From: Nephrocerus scutellatus
Lineage: Eukaryota; Arthropoda; Insecta; Diptera; Pipunculidae
Reading direction: 5' to 3'
Assembly: GCA_947095585.1 (NCBI GenBank)
Contig: OX352765.1
Span: 76,925,976-76,989,975 of the forward strand
Length of the DNA: 64,000 bases
The notes beneath the pieces were generated by a model. That model worked only from the letters and a program-made list of their open reading frames with translations, searched no databases and was not told the origin of the DNA. Shown piece by piece: positions 33,619 to 45,290 of the stretch. Position 1 is the first letter of the stretch. Every line of letters starts with the position of its first letter. The position numbers and the translations under genes were made by a program.

Positions 33619-33712
33619 TTTAAATTCTCTATATTAACTTCGCGTACTCGTGCCTGGCTGGCTGGCAGGCTGGCACACCAAATATTTTGATCAATTTTTA
33701 ACCCACTTCTCA
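33619..33712 (+). repeat. B repeat, TTAACTTCGCG end, with CTGG run
   Basis: ttctctatattaacttcgcg is followed by a ggctggctggcaggctggca run, then tttgatcaatttttaaccca. It is truncated where copy A8 begins. Confidence 0.75.
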
Positions 33713-34447
33713 CTTCTCTCGAACGCGTCTAAGAGGTAAGGATGCTTTTTGCAACGATCAAGGTACTGCTTGGTGCCATCTCTATGACTCGTTGTCCATT
33801 GTCATTAATGTTCTCATGTAAGCTATGGGTGCCAATGTACTGCCTGAATACTGGCTCCCTACCTATTTAAGCATTCATATCCACCAGAATGATTTTTACG
33901 TCATACTGAGGACAGGCATGGAGCTCCTGTTCGACTGATTCCAAGAATTCTTCTTTTTCATCATCTGTGATATCCTCTGTAGGTGGGTTAATGTTTATGG
34001 GGCTTATGTTTTTATATCTGCCCCTCACGAGAAGGGTACATAGCCGTTCATTTACTGCTATAAAGCCGATAACGGTGGGTTTCATTCTTTTGCTGACTAA
34101 AAATATATGTTATATATATATAGGGCTAGCTGCTGTGCAGTTCGAGCTCTATACAGTGAGCGTACCTTCCATGAGAAAATTCTTAAATCGTTTAGCCGTT
34201 TTCGTTACCGTCGTCGTTCTTCAGTGTATCCGAGGCTGATTTGGGGTTCCGTAATATGTTTTTTTTACGGGCGAGGTAATTGGCCTCGCGCCAACCTTAC
34301 TTTAAAGGGACTAGCCCGATCATTTCGCTTTTTCTGTACTGGAGGATAATTACCAGCGGCACTTCCACCAGTCAGAAATAGTTGCGGCCACATGTATTTC
34401 TGAAGCATTCTGCGTTATTCGCCATACTCTGCTGATGGCTGACCGCC
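33713..34447 (-). mobile_element. Family A LINE, copy A8: 5' UTR, endonuclease and a stump of the 3' part
   Basis: On the minus strand it starts GGCGGTCAGCCATCAGCAG at 34447, runs through the 5' UTR and the start of the endonuclease, then the KRMKPTV...CTLLVRGR to LVDMNA segment (34085-33867). It jumps directly to the region coding LAAFERE (about 33720-33750). More than 2 kb of the element is deleted between these parts. Confidence 0.8.
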
Positions 34448-36822
34448 ATTAGATAATTTACGTGTAGATAAATGTATACTCGCGAACACCAAAATATTCC
34501 ATTTACAATCCACACTCACTTTTTCCATATTTGTACAAAATCGCACTTGGTTTCGTAATGGAACCAGCGCAATGAAAAATTGACTCTAGCGGAATGAACA
34601 TTTTCCAATCATAATTAGATCAATTAGTGTGCACATTTCAGACTATATTTTGATCTTGATAACTTGTACCATAAAATATCGATATATGCAATAGTTTAAC
34701 AATTTGTTCTGCTCCGTACATTAGAGAATCTAAATAGTTACTGACGTAACCCATATAACTCTACGACTTTCATATTTTTTCGATAGATTTTATCTTTCTA
34801 GCTGATAACAGAATTAGGTAACCAAAAATAACCTACCACTTAATAAATTTATTTCCAGGCTGTTGAGCCTGTTTAAACAAACCACCCCTTAACTATTTAA
34901 TATCATCCCTTAGATTGCAATCTCTGCAGCATAAGAAGTGTAGGTAATAAAAAAATGTGAGACCGTATCGGAAATAGAAAAAAAGGTCTCTTATTCAGTT
35001 TGATATTTTATATTATAAAATTTCCCCTTCTCTGTTTGGCATCACTATAGTCTGAAAAACGGTGCTAATACTTATCCGCGATCATCACTGTAGACTCAAT
35101 GGCATATCGCCGTGGGTCGGCCCATCGCTATCGTACTTTCGCACAAAAATAGAAAACTCAGCGTGAATTAACAGCTCTGAATTAAAAGGTATATAAAAAA
35201 ATATTAACATAATTAACTGTAAATATTTGCTTCAATTCACCGCTTGTTCACTTGTTACGACTTCAGTGAAACAGAAATTGTTCCATAAATGGGTTTCATA
35301 AATAGGTCGTCTGTTTGTGTAGTCGTCCGTTGTGTAGTGTTGTGTTGCTTTAATGTATGATAAATTAGAGTCTTAACTTGGGTGGGAAAGCTTTTTTGTC
35401 TGTAAATTTTGTGGTCTCAGGAAGCTTTATTTTTATATATTTTCGTTTTGAATTTCAACAGAGGCACCAACACAAGAAGTGGAGACTTGATTAGTGAATT
35501 TTCATCTTTATTAGTCGTATGGTCCGGTTCGAAGTACCTTAGGTGTATCTTCAGAAGAACGGAACAAGTCCTTACTCAACAAAAACAGCATTCCCCTATC
35601 CTGACTGCGATTAACTTCGATCTTTCTTGTATTATTGAATTAAAGAAAATAAGCTTTTTTAATCTTTTATTATTTTAGTCCAAGTTACAGTTACTTAACA
35701 CTCTTACACTCTGATTTGATCGCCCATAGCAGACGTTTTAATTTGCCAGCATTGATGAGCACTTTCAAAAGAATTTGTATTGATCTTTTGAATGTTATTT
35801 CGTTCCGTTTTCGTTTGTCTGATTTTTGGCTAGTTTTTCCCTTCGAATTTAATTTCGTTTCCCATTGTTATATTCAACGTTTTCTCTTGTTAATGTTGTT
35901 TACTATTATCAACTCACTGATTGCTATTACTGGCCTTTTGTCCGAGTCCATTGTTCATTTGTCCAATTGTTAATCTTTTGTGATTGCATTTATCATGCGC
36001 ATGCGTAACATCATTACCGCGCCAGGGTAAATCATTATCATCGGTGAACTTGAAGTGCGATTTGTTTTGGGTGTGCAATATTGCGCATCATTTGTTTCTC
36101 GGGATCATTAGTGATTATTGACTGGGTACTGGTGTTACATTGCGATGGGTCTTTTGTTGTGCCCGCTTGGTTTGTACAAAATAATTTAACAAATGTTTGG
36201 ATGTTGCGAATACGTTTGTTTCCGGTTTGATTGGTCGATTTGAAGTACCGACCGGTGCGAATTATACACAGTTTATTGTGGATTTATTCAGCTAAATGGA
36301 CATAATTATTTGTATTTGCTTTTATTGTTTGTTGTCATTGAGATTAGAGTTTTGATGTTGAAGTTCGGTATGACCCTGCAAGCTGAAATCGAAGATTATG
36401 AATTATGGTTAACATGAGCGTTTGTTTGACGATTCTTTCTTCCACTCATTGTTTTCTTACTTTCACTATTTTCATTCATTTATTAATTTCCACTATTTCC
36501 ATCACAATGTGCCGAAACCTAACAAGTAATTTTTAAAATCATTCTCGTTCTGGTTTTTTGGAAAACAAGTTTTGTTTGTTTTCTTCGATTTTCTCAATAA
36601 ATATAGACTCAGCACCCAGCCAAATCGATGATCGACATTCATTGCGACTCAAATTTGAAGGCAAAATTCATTGAAGTGGGTGTGGCTGAATTTTACAAAT
36701 ATTTACCAGCCAGCTTTAAAAATACTCGAAAATTCGCATATGAAGTTATTTCCATGTTTGGAAGAACTAATCGGTGCGAACAGTTATTTTTCTGTTAAGT
36801 ATCCGGCTAGAAACAGCACATA
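34448..36822. other. Unannotated stretch, T-rich from 35400 to 36600
   Basis: No protein, RNA or repeat family was recognised. Open frames at 35409-35678 and 35716-35973 are hydrophobic and T-rich, probably a composition effect. Confidence 0.45.
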
Positions 36823-37907
36823 GCGTGCCGTAAATGTTTTTAGAAAATGGTAATACTAGTGTTTTCCGATGCGAATCTCTATGTAAGTCAAAAAGTTTAA
36901 AAAGTTTTTGGAGGTCTCAAGAGTAATCTGTCAGTTCGCATCGCAACATTGTTTTTTATTTACATGAAAAATTGAATTGAAAGCAGCTGTTATGCCAGAA
37001 AACATCGATGCTGTGAGAAAACTGATTGAAGAGGATCGTCTTCGTCATGTGATTTATCGGGAAATTGAGCGATGTCTAGGCATTAGTAGCACCAGTGTAT
37101 ATACGATCTTACATGAACATTTAAAGGTGCGGAAGCTATGTGCACGTTGGATTCCACATTTTTTGATAGACGCACAAAAAAAGGTTCGTGTCGATTTGGG
37201 CCGCCAAATGCTTGAAAAATTCGTTGAAGGTACTTCCAAAAACTCCAAAAACGTATGCAAGATCATGACATGTGACGAGTCATGGATATTTGCGTATAAG
37301 CCGGAAAGAAAAGGGCAAATGGGTCTTCCAATTCGAAGAAAATCCAACAAAAGTTGTGCGAGCTCGGAGCGTTGGGAAGCAAATAGGCGTGTTTCTTCAC
37401 GAAAACCGGTCATGTGGCTACTGTGGCTCTTGAAAATCAAGACAAGACAGTCAATTCAGCTTGATATACGACCATTTGTTTGCCTGATGTTTTCAACAAA
37501 TTGAGAGAAAACAACTCAAAATGGCGAATCATTTTGCATCACGATAATGCGACCTCACACACATCACATCAAACAAGCGAGTATTTGAGCACTCAAACGA
37601 TCGAATTAATGGGTCATCCGCCTTACAGCCCCCACTTGGCACTCAATGACTTCTTCCAAACAATCAAAGATAAGATGTGTGCACAACGATTTTTATCGCC
37701 GGAAGGAGCGGTTGAAGCGTTCAAAAACCATGGAGTTTTGGAGCTGTCATCTTCAGACTGGAAAAAGTGTTGCGATATATGGTTTGAGCGTATGCAAAAG
37801 TGGATAGATCTTAAAGGCGAATTTTATTTTGAAAAGCAATAAAGCAATTTTTGATGTGAAATTTTTAATTTCTTATTTCTTTTTCTATAAACATTTACGG
37901 CACCTCG
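36823..37907 (+). mobile_element. Mariner element with recognisable inverted repeats
   Basis: The left end, gcgtgccgtaaatgttt at 36823, matches the reverse complement of the right end (CGAGGTGCCGTAAATGTTT, 37889-37907). TA flanks both (36821-36822 and 37908-37909). The plus strand encodes a broken transposase. At about 1085 bp it is shorter than a complete mariner. Confidence 0.85.
36977..37842 (+). pseudogene. Mariner transposase, two overlapping frames
   Basis: Frame 1 (36977-37504) has the second helix-turn-helix (YREIERCLGISSTSVYTILH), the linker and MTCDESWIFAYKPE with the first catalytic Asp. Frame 2 (37480-37842) has ILHHDNATSHTS with the second Asp, then HPPYSPHLALNDFF with the third Asp retained, and ends WFERMQKWIDLKGEFY. 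Some 40-50 residues of the usual N-terminus are missing. The frames differ by a shift near 37440, and PDLAP has become PHLAL. The D34D spacing is consistent with ordinary mariners; the subfamily is not certain. Confidence 0.85.
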
Positions 37908-37959
37908 TATTAATGACGCTCACATTTGAAAGTTATCACTGCGAACAAAATTTTTCGCG

Positions 37960-38197
37960 ACTATTTGTGCTGCGCATGTATATTTTTGGACACAAATGGA
38001 AGGGGGACCTACAATTTAACGCCGGATCCGAACGGCGAATTGAGAAGCTTTCCGCAACAAGTTATTAGTCTCGGACGTTTGTCAAACTTTCGCGAGAGGT
38101 GGGACACCGTGAAAAATACTTTTGGAGTTGCTGGAATTCGAACCACGAACCTCCTGCTCAGTAGCCATGTGCATTTCCACTGAGCCACGGCGCCCAC
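37960..38197 (-). mobile_element. tRNA-derived SINE, copy S1
   Basis: The minus strand begins TGGGCGCCGTGGCTCAGTGG (box A) and continues to GTGGTTCGAATTCC (box B, one base off). It then has the body shared with S2 and S3. The 3' end is missing after the gcacaaatagtcgcg segment. Confidence 0.85.
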
Positions 38198-39499
38198 AGT
38201 TTTTCTTTTCTATATGTTTATTGTAATGTATTATTCGAAATAAACCTTTTTTTAGCCCCACCTAACGTTACGCCCTGTTTGTTTGGCCCAAGTTAGCCTT
38301 TGAGACCCGTTGATGTTAGATGACCAGCGACCAAAACTAATGATATACCAAAGAATTTTCCCCATTGTAGCGTGTACCAATGGCGGGGGGACAAGTAAGT
38401 GGAAAAGAAAAATCTTTAAAACAAAAATTTCTAGATATAAGTTTTAAGTATAACATAAGATGAATTGATATTTTCTGATGGTGAAGTCATTTCTAGCTTT
38501 AAAAGAGTCGTACCAGAGAGAAACACTTGACATGAAACAATGACTATTCCTAAAGAAAATTGAAAGTGGTGACAAAATAGGACGAACAAACGACTACCTA
38601 ACTGACGGAAAGTGGTTATTTTATTGCTTTTAATTTGTCTGTCTCAATCAATCATTTTCTTTGCTTTGTGTTTAGTATTCTACGCATGTAAACAAAACTC
38701 AAAATGCAATTCTTTTTATTTGGTTAATATCAGAAGAGTTAAGAAAGCTGTGTATTGCAGGATTAATCTAAAAACTGAAAGGGAACTGGATGTGAATCGG
38801 GTTCTATCGATGGTTTGTCACTGCTCGCAACTAGCCTAGTAACATTTCATTCAAAACACCAAATCCACTTCTAGTTTTTTTTCTTCAAACGATCATATAT
38901 GGTTGATCTATCGTCATGGGCATACTTTTTCTGAACAGACTGATACTTTTAAGTATTTAGCCATAATTGGAGTTTAGCGATTAGCGATAAGTGATTAAAA
39001 TCGGGAGCGTTATCATTACTCTAAACAAAAATAATCGAGATTACATGCCTTTATTAGGCAGCCAGGATTTTTCTGGAAAGGAAGGAATATTTTTGTTTTT
39101 CTTTACTGTCGTATTATTGAACAATAATACACTAGGTAGTTCTTTAGTTTGTAAAGAGGCCTTTATTGTTGACTATGTAAAAATACTTTTTCTTTTCCAA
39201 CATTTACTTGTTAAAGTCCAATCACCATGATAAACCAACATTTCAATGTAAGGAAGACATTATAACCGGTAGGCATGTGATGCGTCAATAGTAAAGAATT
39301 TCTTTTAGTATAAATTACCTCAACTTTTCTCTTCCCAGGTCTACACATCGTGCTGTCACGTAACGCCAAAATATAAACGCTAAAATAAAAAGGACCAAAA
39401 TAATAAATGACCTCAAAACTCAGGATAGCATGCGAAAAAATTTGAGTTTTTTGTTCCATAATGGTATTCTTTATAAAACTAATACTCAGATAGTTCATC
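38198..39499. other. Unannotated stretch
   Basis: No recognisable feature. The open frames at 38612-38839, 38991-39230 and 39211-39510(-) lack known motifs. Confidence 0.4.
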
Positions 39500-40403
39500 T
39501 CTCTTCGCATTTTGCTTGTACATCTACCCTTCTATTATCTAACCAAAGCCAACTTAAATTCTCGTGAATGTACCCCCGGGTATGTCTAAAATCTATTTCC
39601 GGCCACGCGTTGTTTCAAAGATTCTAGAGCAACTGGGCCTGACGGTATTCCGTCATTAATTTTGAAAAGATGTCATATTATTCTGGCGAAACTGCTTAGC
39701 AAATTGTTACATCTCTCAATGAAGACAGGTATTTTTCCCTCAATTTGGAAAATGGCTAATATTCAACCCGTTCCGAAAAGAGGTAAGAAATCTGCGTCTA
39801 GTAACTACCACACTATTGCTTTGTTGTCGGTTTAATCGAAGGTAATGGAATATACTATAAATTTCAAACTAATAAGCTTTCAGGATACGAATGCTCTTTT
39901 ATCCGATGTGCAGTATGGATTTCGTAAAAAGAGCTCTTTAGGTGAACTCATGACGTGCATGACTTATTGTTGGGAGCAAAGCATTGGACATCTAGGTGAA
40001 ACAGGCGTTGTATTCTTGGATATTTCAAAGGCTTTGATATATATTTGATTATCTTATAAATAAGATTCGTGCGCTTAACTTACACACCGCTCTCATTGCA
40101 TTGATTAAGGATTATTTATGGAACCATAAAATAAAATTTGTATTGAATGATATCTCGTCAGCATCGCATGGGATCAATGCTGGCATGTAAGGGTCATCCA
40201 TATCGCCTACGATCTTCTGGATTATATATCCAACATGTCAATGACATGTTGTCTTTTACAACCTGTGATATGAATTGTCATTTGCTGATGATTACAAATC
40301 AATATCAATATCGGCCTCCATTCAGTTTGTCAGTCAAAGCGCATGTAATTCTCGCTTGGTTGTTTCGCAAGATCTAATGAATAAATATTCTGTCGAACGT
40401 TAG
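39500..40403 (+). mobile_element. Family D CR1/jockey-like LINE, RT part
   Basis: FPSIWKMANIQPVPKRGKK, NYHTIALLSV, LLSDVQYGFRKKSS, then ETGVVFLDISKAL and, after frameshifts, SASHGINAG-like and YIQHVNDML span the RT fingers and palm. The YADD segment is lost. Upstream, 39500-39575 matches 1640-1720 of the first D copy. It is cut off at a hexanucleotide satellite. Confidence 0.8.
39690..40048 (+). pseudogene. RT fragment of family D
   Basis: Two partial frames cover RT blocks 1-4. The second (39845-40048) includes VQYGFRKKSSLGELMTCMTY and VVFLDISKAL, where the metal-binding Asp of the F-D-x-x-x-A-F motif is kept. A stop follows soon after. Confidence 0.7.
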
Positions 40404-40761
40404 CGCTATCGCTATCGTTATCGTTATCGTTATCGTTATCGTTATCGTTATCGTTATCGTTATCGTTATCGTTATCGTTATCGTTATCGTTATCGTTATC
40501 GTTATCGTTATCGTTATCGTTATCGTTATCGTTATCGTTATCGTTATCGTTATCGTTATCGTTATCGTTATCGTTATCGTTATCGTTATCGTTATCGTTA
40601 TCGTTATCGTTATCGTTATCGTTATCGTTATCGTTATCGTTATCGTTATCGTTATCGTTATCGTTATCGTTATCGTTATCGTTATCGTTATCGTTATCGT
40701 TATCGCTATCGTTATCGTTATCGTTATCGTTATCGTTATCGTTATCGTTATCGTTATCGTT
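40404..40761. repeat. Hexanucleotide satellite (GTTATC)n
   Basis: About 59 units run almost without interruption. The only variants are gctatc units at the left border and one near 40703-40708. The run follows directly on the D fragment. Confidence 0.97.
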
Positions 40762-41023
40762 CTCTTGGCTTCTATTTTATATATTCATTTAAGATTTCTT
40801 CGTCTTACCCAAATATTCAAAATACAATTCAAAACAATATCTCAGACGTTGGCCAGACAATCGCGAGATGTGGGACCGTAAAAAAATCCTGATTAGTGAT
40901 CCAATGCCCTAACGATGGCGACCACTTAAGTGAAGTAAAACCACGTCAAATCCTGTAAAAGATTTTTTCCACTTAGTTTCATTTGTTGCAAATCGTTTTT
41001 ATATAATTTATATCTATATGGTT

Positions 41024-41198
41024 GTTATTAACTTCGCGTGCCCGTGGCTGTCTAGCTGGCTGGGTGATAGAATCTTGTGATCAATTTTTAACCCACTTCT
41101 TCTTATTCAAACCTCGCATACACGTGTGTCTCCCATGACAACACGTTCTATTAAAATTTGGAGAATTTACAAGAAAAATTTTAATTTTTATGGGCTGT
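41024..41198 (+). repeat. B repeat, short form with both ends
   Basis: attaacttcgcgtgcccgtg, a gctggctgg slot, gatcaatttttaacccactt, one acacgtgtgtctcc block and the other end ttaatttttatgggctgttt are all within about 175 bp, with no internal tandem units. Confidence 0.75.
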
Positions 41199-42767
41199 TT
41201 TTTTTTTTAATTCGAATTCTGAATGTTTGTTGTTAAAAGACCTCTTGTAGTTTTATTTTCTATCGTCAACTAAAAGTTCTGTTTCATCTATCATCTACAA
41301 ATAAGCGCTTGGCAACACATAATGGATCCTAGTAATTACTGCAGATTATTTATTTGCATGTTGTTTGCACCGTTTAGTAGCAACATCTAGATGTACTCTT
41401 TAGAAGGTTGTATTTATTGATAGTTTGTCACAATCTTGGCATAAAATGTCAAAAAGTATTTTAATTCTAAAGTGAAAAATACCGTGTAGCGTAAAATAAC
41501 TTATTTCTAGAACATATCCTTTACGTTATTGTCATTTGTTTCTTTTGGAAAACTGAAAAAGAAAATCTAACACCTTTGTATGGCACTTGCTGATGCCGCA
41601 GAATTCAAAGCCGCTATATTAACGTAATCACTTGCCACACATAAATATGCGTCGATCTGCAATAAAAGGAGTCTTCAAAAGCATACACTTTATTTACCCT
41701 TTGATGTTATTTTTCTTGAAAAGTTATGAACGACTGCAGGTCTAGAACAGAAAGTCACTGGTAAAGAAAAAAAAAACCTCCGCGAAACACGACATCGTTT
41801 CGTGCCTTTGTCGCTGAGTGCATTCAAATGGCACACAGAAAACGCTGACTGCAAATGTTGAGCAGGTGAGCCCTTGAAATCCTTTCTGAAAGTGTTTTTT
41901 TTTTTATCAAAGCGATGCAAATAACCGAAGCACGCTAGTTTATCGCCACATTATGTGTACGCATCATGCTAGAGCCAACGCCAGACTGGGTTTAGCCAAA
42001 AGCTCAAGAAGCGTGAAAATTAAGGCACATTAGCTTTTCTTTCGCTGCTTGCACATCAAAATGAATAACTGAACGACTTGTGCTGAAAAAGGCTAAATAT
42101 GTTGCGACAAGTGTCGACACGGCGAGGAATACGATAACGAATACCTTTTTCTTCTTTTATTCAAGGTGGCAATGCAGTTTAAATTCCAGTTGGCTCGGTT
42201 TTATTTTCAGCGAATTGAACCATACTCAGGTGTCATCATCGGATAAAGACGACTGCAATCGCAAGAAATATTTCCATCATTCTAAGACATTGCCTAAGTG
42301 CTAACTGTACCACTTTAAGAATATTCAGCACAAAAGAGCATCGTAGTCAAGGTTCAAAGAAAGTCAACTTAAACCGAGCGCAGTTCAAGGACTTTACTTA
42401 ACCACATTTAGCGAGATAATGCGTGGAAGTATGTCACATAATAACCGCACTTACTGCACGAAAGTGGGTTAAAGATAATGAAACAGAAAAGTGTTACATA
42501 AAATGAACTTTCTCATTTTATGTTGATATATGAAAAAATTTGTGTAGGTACATATTTATTTTCGCATTTAAATTGAAGAGTGGAAGCAAGTGTTGAATAA
42601 AAAAGTTTTTGTCGAAACCCTGGGTTCTATATCGATACACCAGAAGTTTTTTTGTTATCCTATTTTGGTTGTTACATTTTTTTCATTAGATTTTAAGATA
42701 TTAGTAGTCAGACATTAGCATCAGACATCAACAGATACTTCACGGTCAAAATCAATTGCCTATTGAA
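41199..42767. other. Unannotated stretch
   Basis: No gene was recognised. Part of it may belong to the piggyBac element that follows; its left inverted repeat was not found. Confidence 0.4.
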
Positions 42768-44280
42768 ATGCCTAGACAGTTTGAAGTAGAATACGTTTAT
42801 GAAGCTGACAATGAAAATCTTCCAGCAGTTGACATGAGACAGAAATCGAGCAAGTGGAAATGGAAGTCGAAGAGCAGCCGATAACTTCAAATAGTCGTGC
42901 TCGTTCTCGTCGTGCTTTTATAAACACAGTTGGTAAATGGAGCCACGCGAAAGGTTTCAGTTTTGCCAACCAGCCAAACAATACCGAAAAGGAAGACCAG
43001 AAGGCTTTGTTTGAGAAAATTGGTTAGTTTGCTTCACATATTCTCTTATTTTTATTAAATCTTATACACATGGTTCTATTTTGATAGGTTCATATTCTCC
43101 ATTGCAATTACGGGAATGTTTCTTCGATTCAGAAGTTTTTCAAATGGGTGTCGATGGTACGAACGAATATGCTGGACAATGTTGCTAGTTTCTCAACCAC
43201 AATTGAAGAAATGAGAACATTTCTTGGAATCTTATACGTAACAAGATTTCATACATTGCCCACGCAAGCATAAAGCAAAACATACACGTTTGCGATAATT
43301 TGAACCTAAACAAAGATGACAAATTCGCAAATGTTACTCCATTGAATGATGCCTTGTATAAAAGATGCATGCAATTTGGTCTTTGTTCATAGCCTCTCAA
43401 TCGATGAACAAATGATTGCATACTATGGTCGACATAGTTTGAAAATTTTCATCAGAGGCAAGCCAATCAGATTTGGATACAAATATTAGGTCAAAGCTTC
43501 AGCTCTCTTTTATACCGTATGCTGGTGCCTCGGCCAACATTATGAACTCATTATGAACTTGGATAGAATGTAGTTCTGCGATTGTTGGGGGTAATAACAG
43601 ATCCATCCAGACACAATGTCACTTTTGATAATTTGTTCACCATCCATAAGTTGTTGTTCACATTGACTGAGTAGGGATATTTTGCTACTGGTATTGTTCG
43701 CGACAATCGCACAAATCTTGCAACTCTGATTGATGTGAAATCTATGAAAAAAAGCTCCAGGATCCTCAGACTTTCGTTTTGACAAAAACAACAACATTAT
43801 CGCAGTTCGTTGGAACGACAATTCTGTTGTGACCATGATGTCGAATTTCTTGGGCATTGATCCAATGTGTCGAGCAAAACGATTTGATCGCAAACAGCGT
43901 AAGATGGCATTGATTGACCAACCACACCTCATTCATCAATACAATCAGCGCATGGGTAGCGTGGTTTCATTTGATAATGCAATGAATAATTATCGTATTC
44001 GAGTCCGTGGCAAAAAATGGTATTGGCCGCTACTTACAAATGCCTTAGACGCTGCTATGGTAAACGCGTGGAAGCTACATTGTAAACTGCCGGCGAACGA
44101 ACAATGGGCCAATTTGATTTCCGTGTCAGCGTTGTTGAATCGTTGGTCACAATTCTGGAAAATCGTAGGGCTTTAGGGTAAAGGTAAATTCGATCCCAAC
44201 GCTCAATAGATGGCAAAGCGATTGGATCAAACCGATCATTTGGTCGAAAAACTCGGGAGACGAGCCGGATGTGCTCAATG
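42768..44280 (+). pseudogene. piggyBac-family transposase, broken, with a probable intron
   Basis: piggyBac transposases cut and paste DNA at TTAA through a D,D,D core. The relic starts MPRQFEVEYVYEADNEN and has an acidic N-terminus. It then shows FFDSEVFQMGVDGTNEYA (about 43120-43175), FLGILYVT, LSIDEQMIAYYGRH with the first Asp (43390-43430), KPIRFGYKY, TFDNLFT with the second Asp (about 43625), TGIVRDNR, IIAVRWNDNSVVTMMSNF and YNQRMGSVVSFDNAMNNYR. It ends near LGRRAGCAQWCV (44280), with most of the C-terminal Cys-rich tail missing. The third Asp position reads Val. Several frameshifts and stops are present. TTAA-flanked ends were not identified. Confidence 0.85.
43023..43087 (+). other. 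Probable spliceosomal intron in the piggyBac relic (65 bp)
   Basis: The frame ...KALFEKIG is followed by GTTAGT, a T-rich stretch and ttgatag, then resumes as SYSPLQLRECFF. Removing 43023-43087 joins the two frames exactly. Since 65 is not a multiple of three, reading through would not keep the frame. Confidence 0.65.
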
Positions 44281-44884
44281 GTGTGTGTGACTAAAGTAAA
44301 AAAAAGCTCAATAGACCATGATATTGGATACTATTTCTCATAATGTTGGTTAAATAAACCCTTTTTCTTTCATTTTTGATATTTAAACTGCATTTTTTTT
44401 ATTGAAAAAAAAAAATCCCAAAATTATGTATTTCGGAATGCGCGGAATGGGTAGAAACATACCCAAGCGGTAAAATCACACCTGCGCCTAGGTGAGTTAT
44501 CTTACCCGGACTTTTATATTTTTATTAAATAGAGACCCTATCCGGCTAATAGTCACTCGAAGGTTTTCCTGATTTTTCATTTCCCCAATTTTCCAGGGGC
44601 TCTCAAAAGTCAATTTTCTGGTTTTGAAATTTTGTTCAACTTTGACCACACCTATAGCTTGAAGATACACCCACACACCACTCCCATTTTATTTTAAATA
44701 TAGCCTCATCTTTCCTCTATATATTATACCAAACCAATTTGCTATACCTATTACCTGGTACCTGGTAGATTTTTTTGAAAAGTACTCTATCTTTGGGTAT
44801 AATTATACCCAACCGCGGTTGATGGGTTAAATTTGAACAAAAGCGAGAACATTATGGCCACGCCTGAGAAGATCTAAAATTTGT
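44281..44884. other. Unannotated stretch, possibly piggyBac 3' region
   Basis: No gene. Positions 44440-44520 (tacccaagcgg, cctaggtgag) could be the 3' flank of the piggyBac element, but no matching inverted repeat was found upstream. Confidence 0.35.
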
Positions 44885-45290
44885 CACCCATTTTAAATAG
44901 AGCAGCGCGTATTTGAAGTGGTGCATTTCATTAGCCATCTCGGGTTAATTGTATCAGCCTATAACTGTCGGGATCCGGTATTACGCGCACAGTTGCTTAA
45001 AGCCAACAAGGCCTATATTGGGTCTATCAAGACTCTTCAAATCCAAGAATTTCAGTCTATATTCCAGACTCAAATCCAGGAATTTAGTCATCCCTTCCAT
45101 GCTGCCGGTGTATAAGACAATGGTAATGCCAGTACTTAAATATGGATCCGAGACTTGGGATCCTGGACTCTGACCTCTGAGCTGCGTTCGAGAGAAATAT
45201 CATACGAATAATTGTTAGCAGCGTATATGAGGAGCACAACTCTAGAAACTCTGTAATGATGCGGTAATGCTCGTAAGCCGCTACCTAGCT
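44885..45290 (+). mobile_element. Family A LINE, copy A9 (C-terminal part)
   Basis: RQSRAVHFISHLGLIVSAYN and RAQLLKANKAYIGSIKTLQ, then PVLKYGSETW, match copy A3. A small internal duplication repeats the aaatcca-gaattt segment (45037-45085). The copy is truncated before the LRWAGH motif. Confidence 0.75.

Noticed and set aside
34380..34447. Self-cleaving (HDV-like) ribozyme at the 5' end of family A, suggested by ggcgaata near the start
   Set aside because: No complementary strand for a first helix starting at GGCGGTC and no double-pseudoknot arrangement could be found by eye in A4, A7 or A8.
35409..35973. Two adjacent open frames that might be a membrane protein
   Set aside because: The region is T-rich, so hydrophobic codons arise by composition. 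There is no start context or motif.
37960..38197. tRNA gene on the minus strand (box A and box B present)
   Set aside because: The same head and a shared unrelated body occur at three places with an ATT tail, so it is a SINE. A standard tRNA cloverleaf with acceptor stem is not formed.
40404..40761. Regular short repeat that could be mistaken for a CRISPR array
   Set aside because: There are no spacers. It is a pure hexanucleotide run in eukaryotic DNA.
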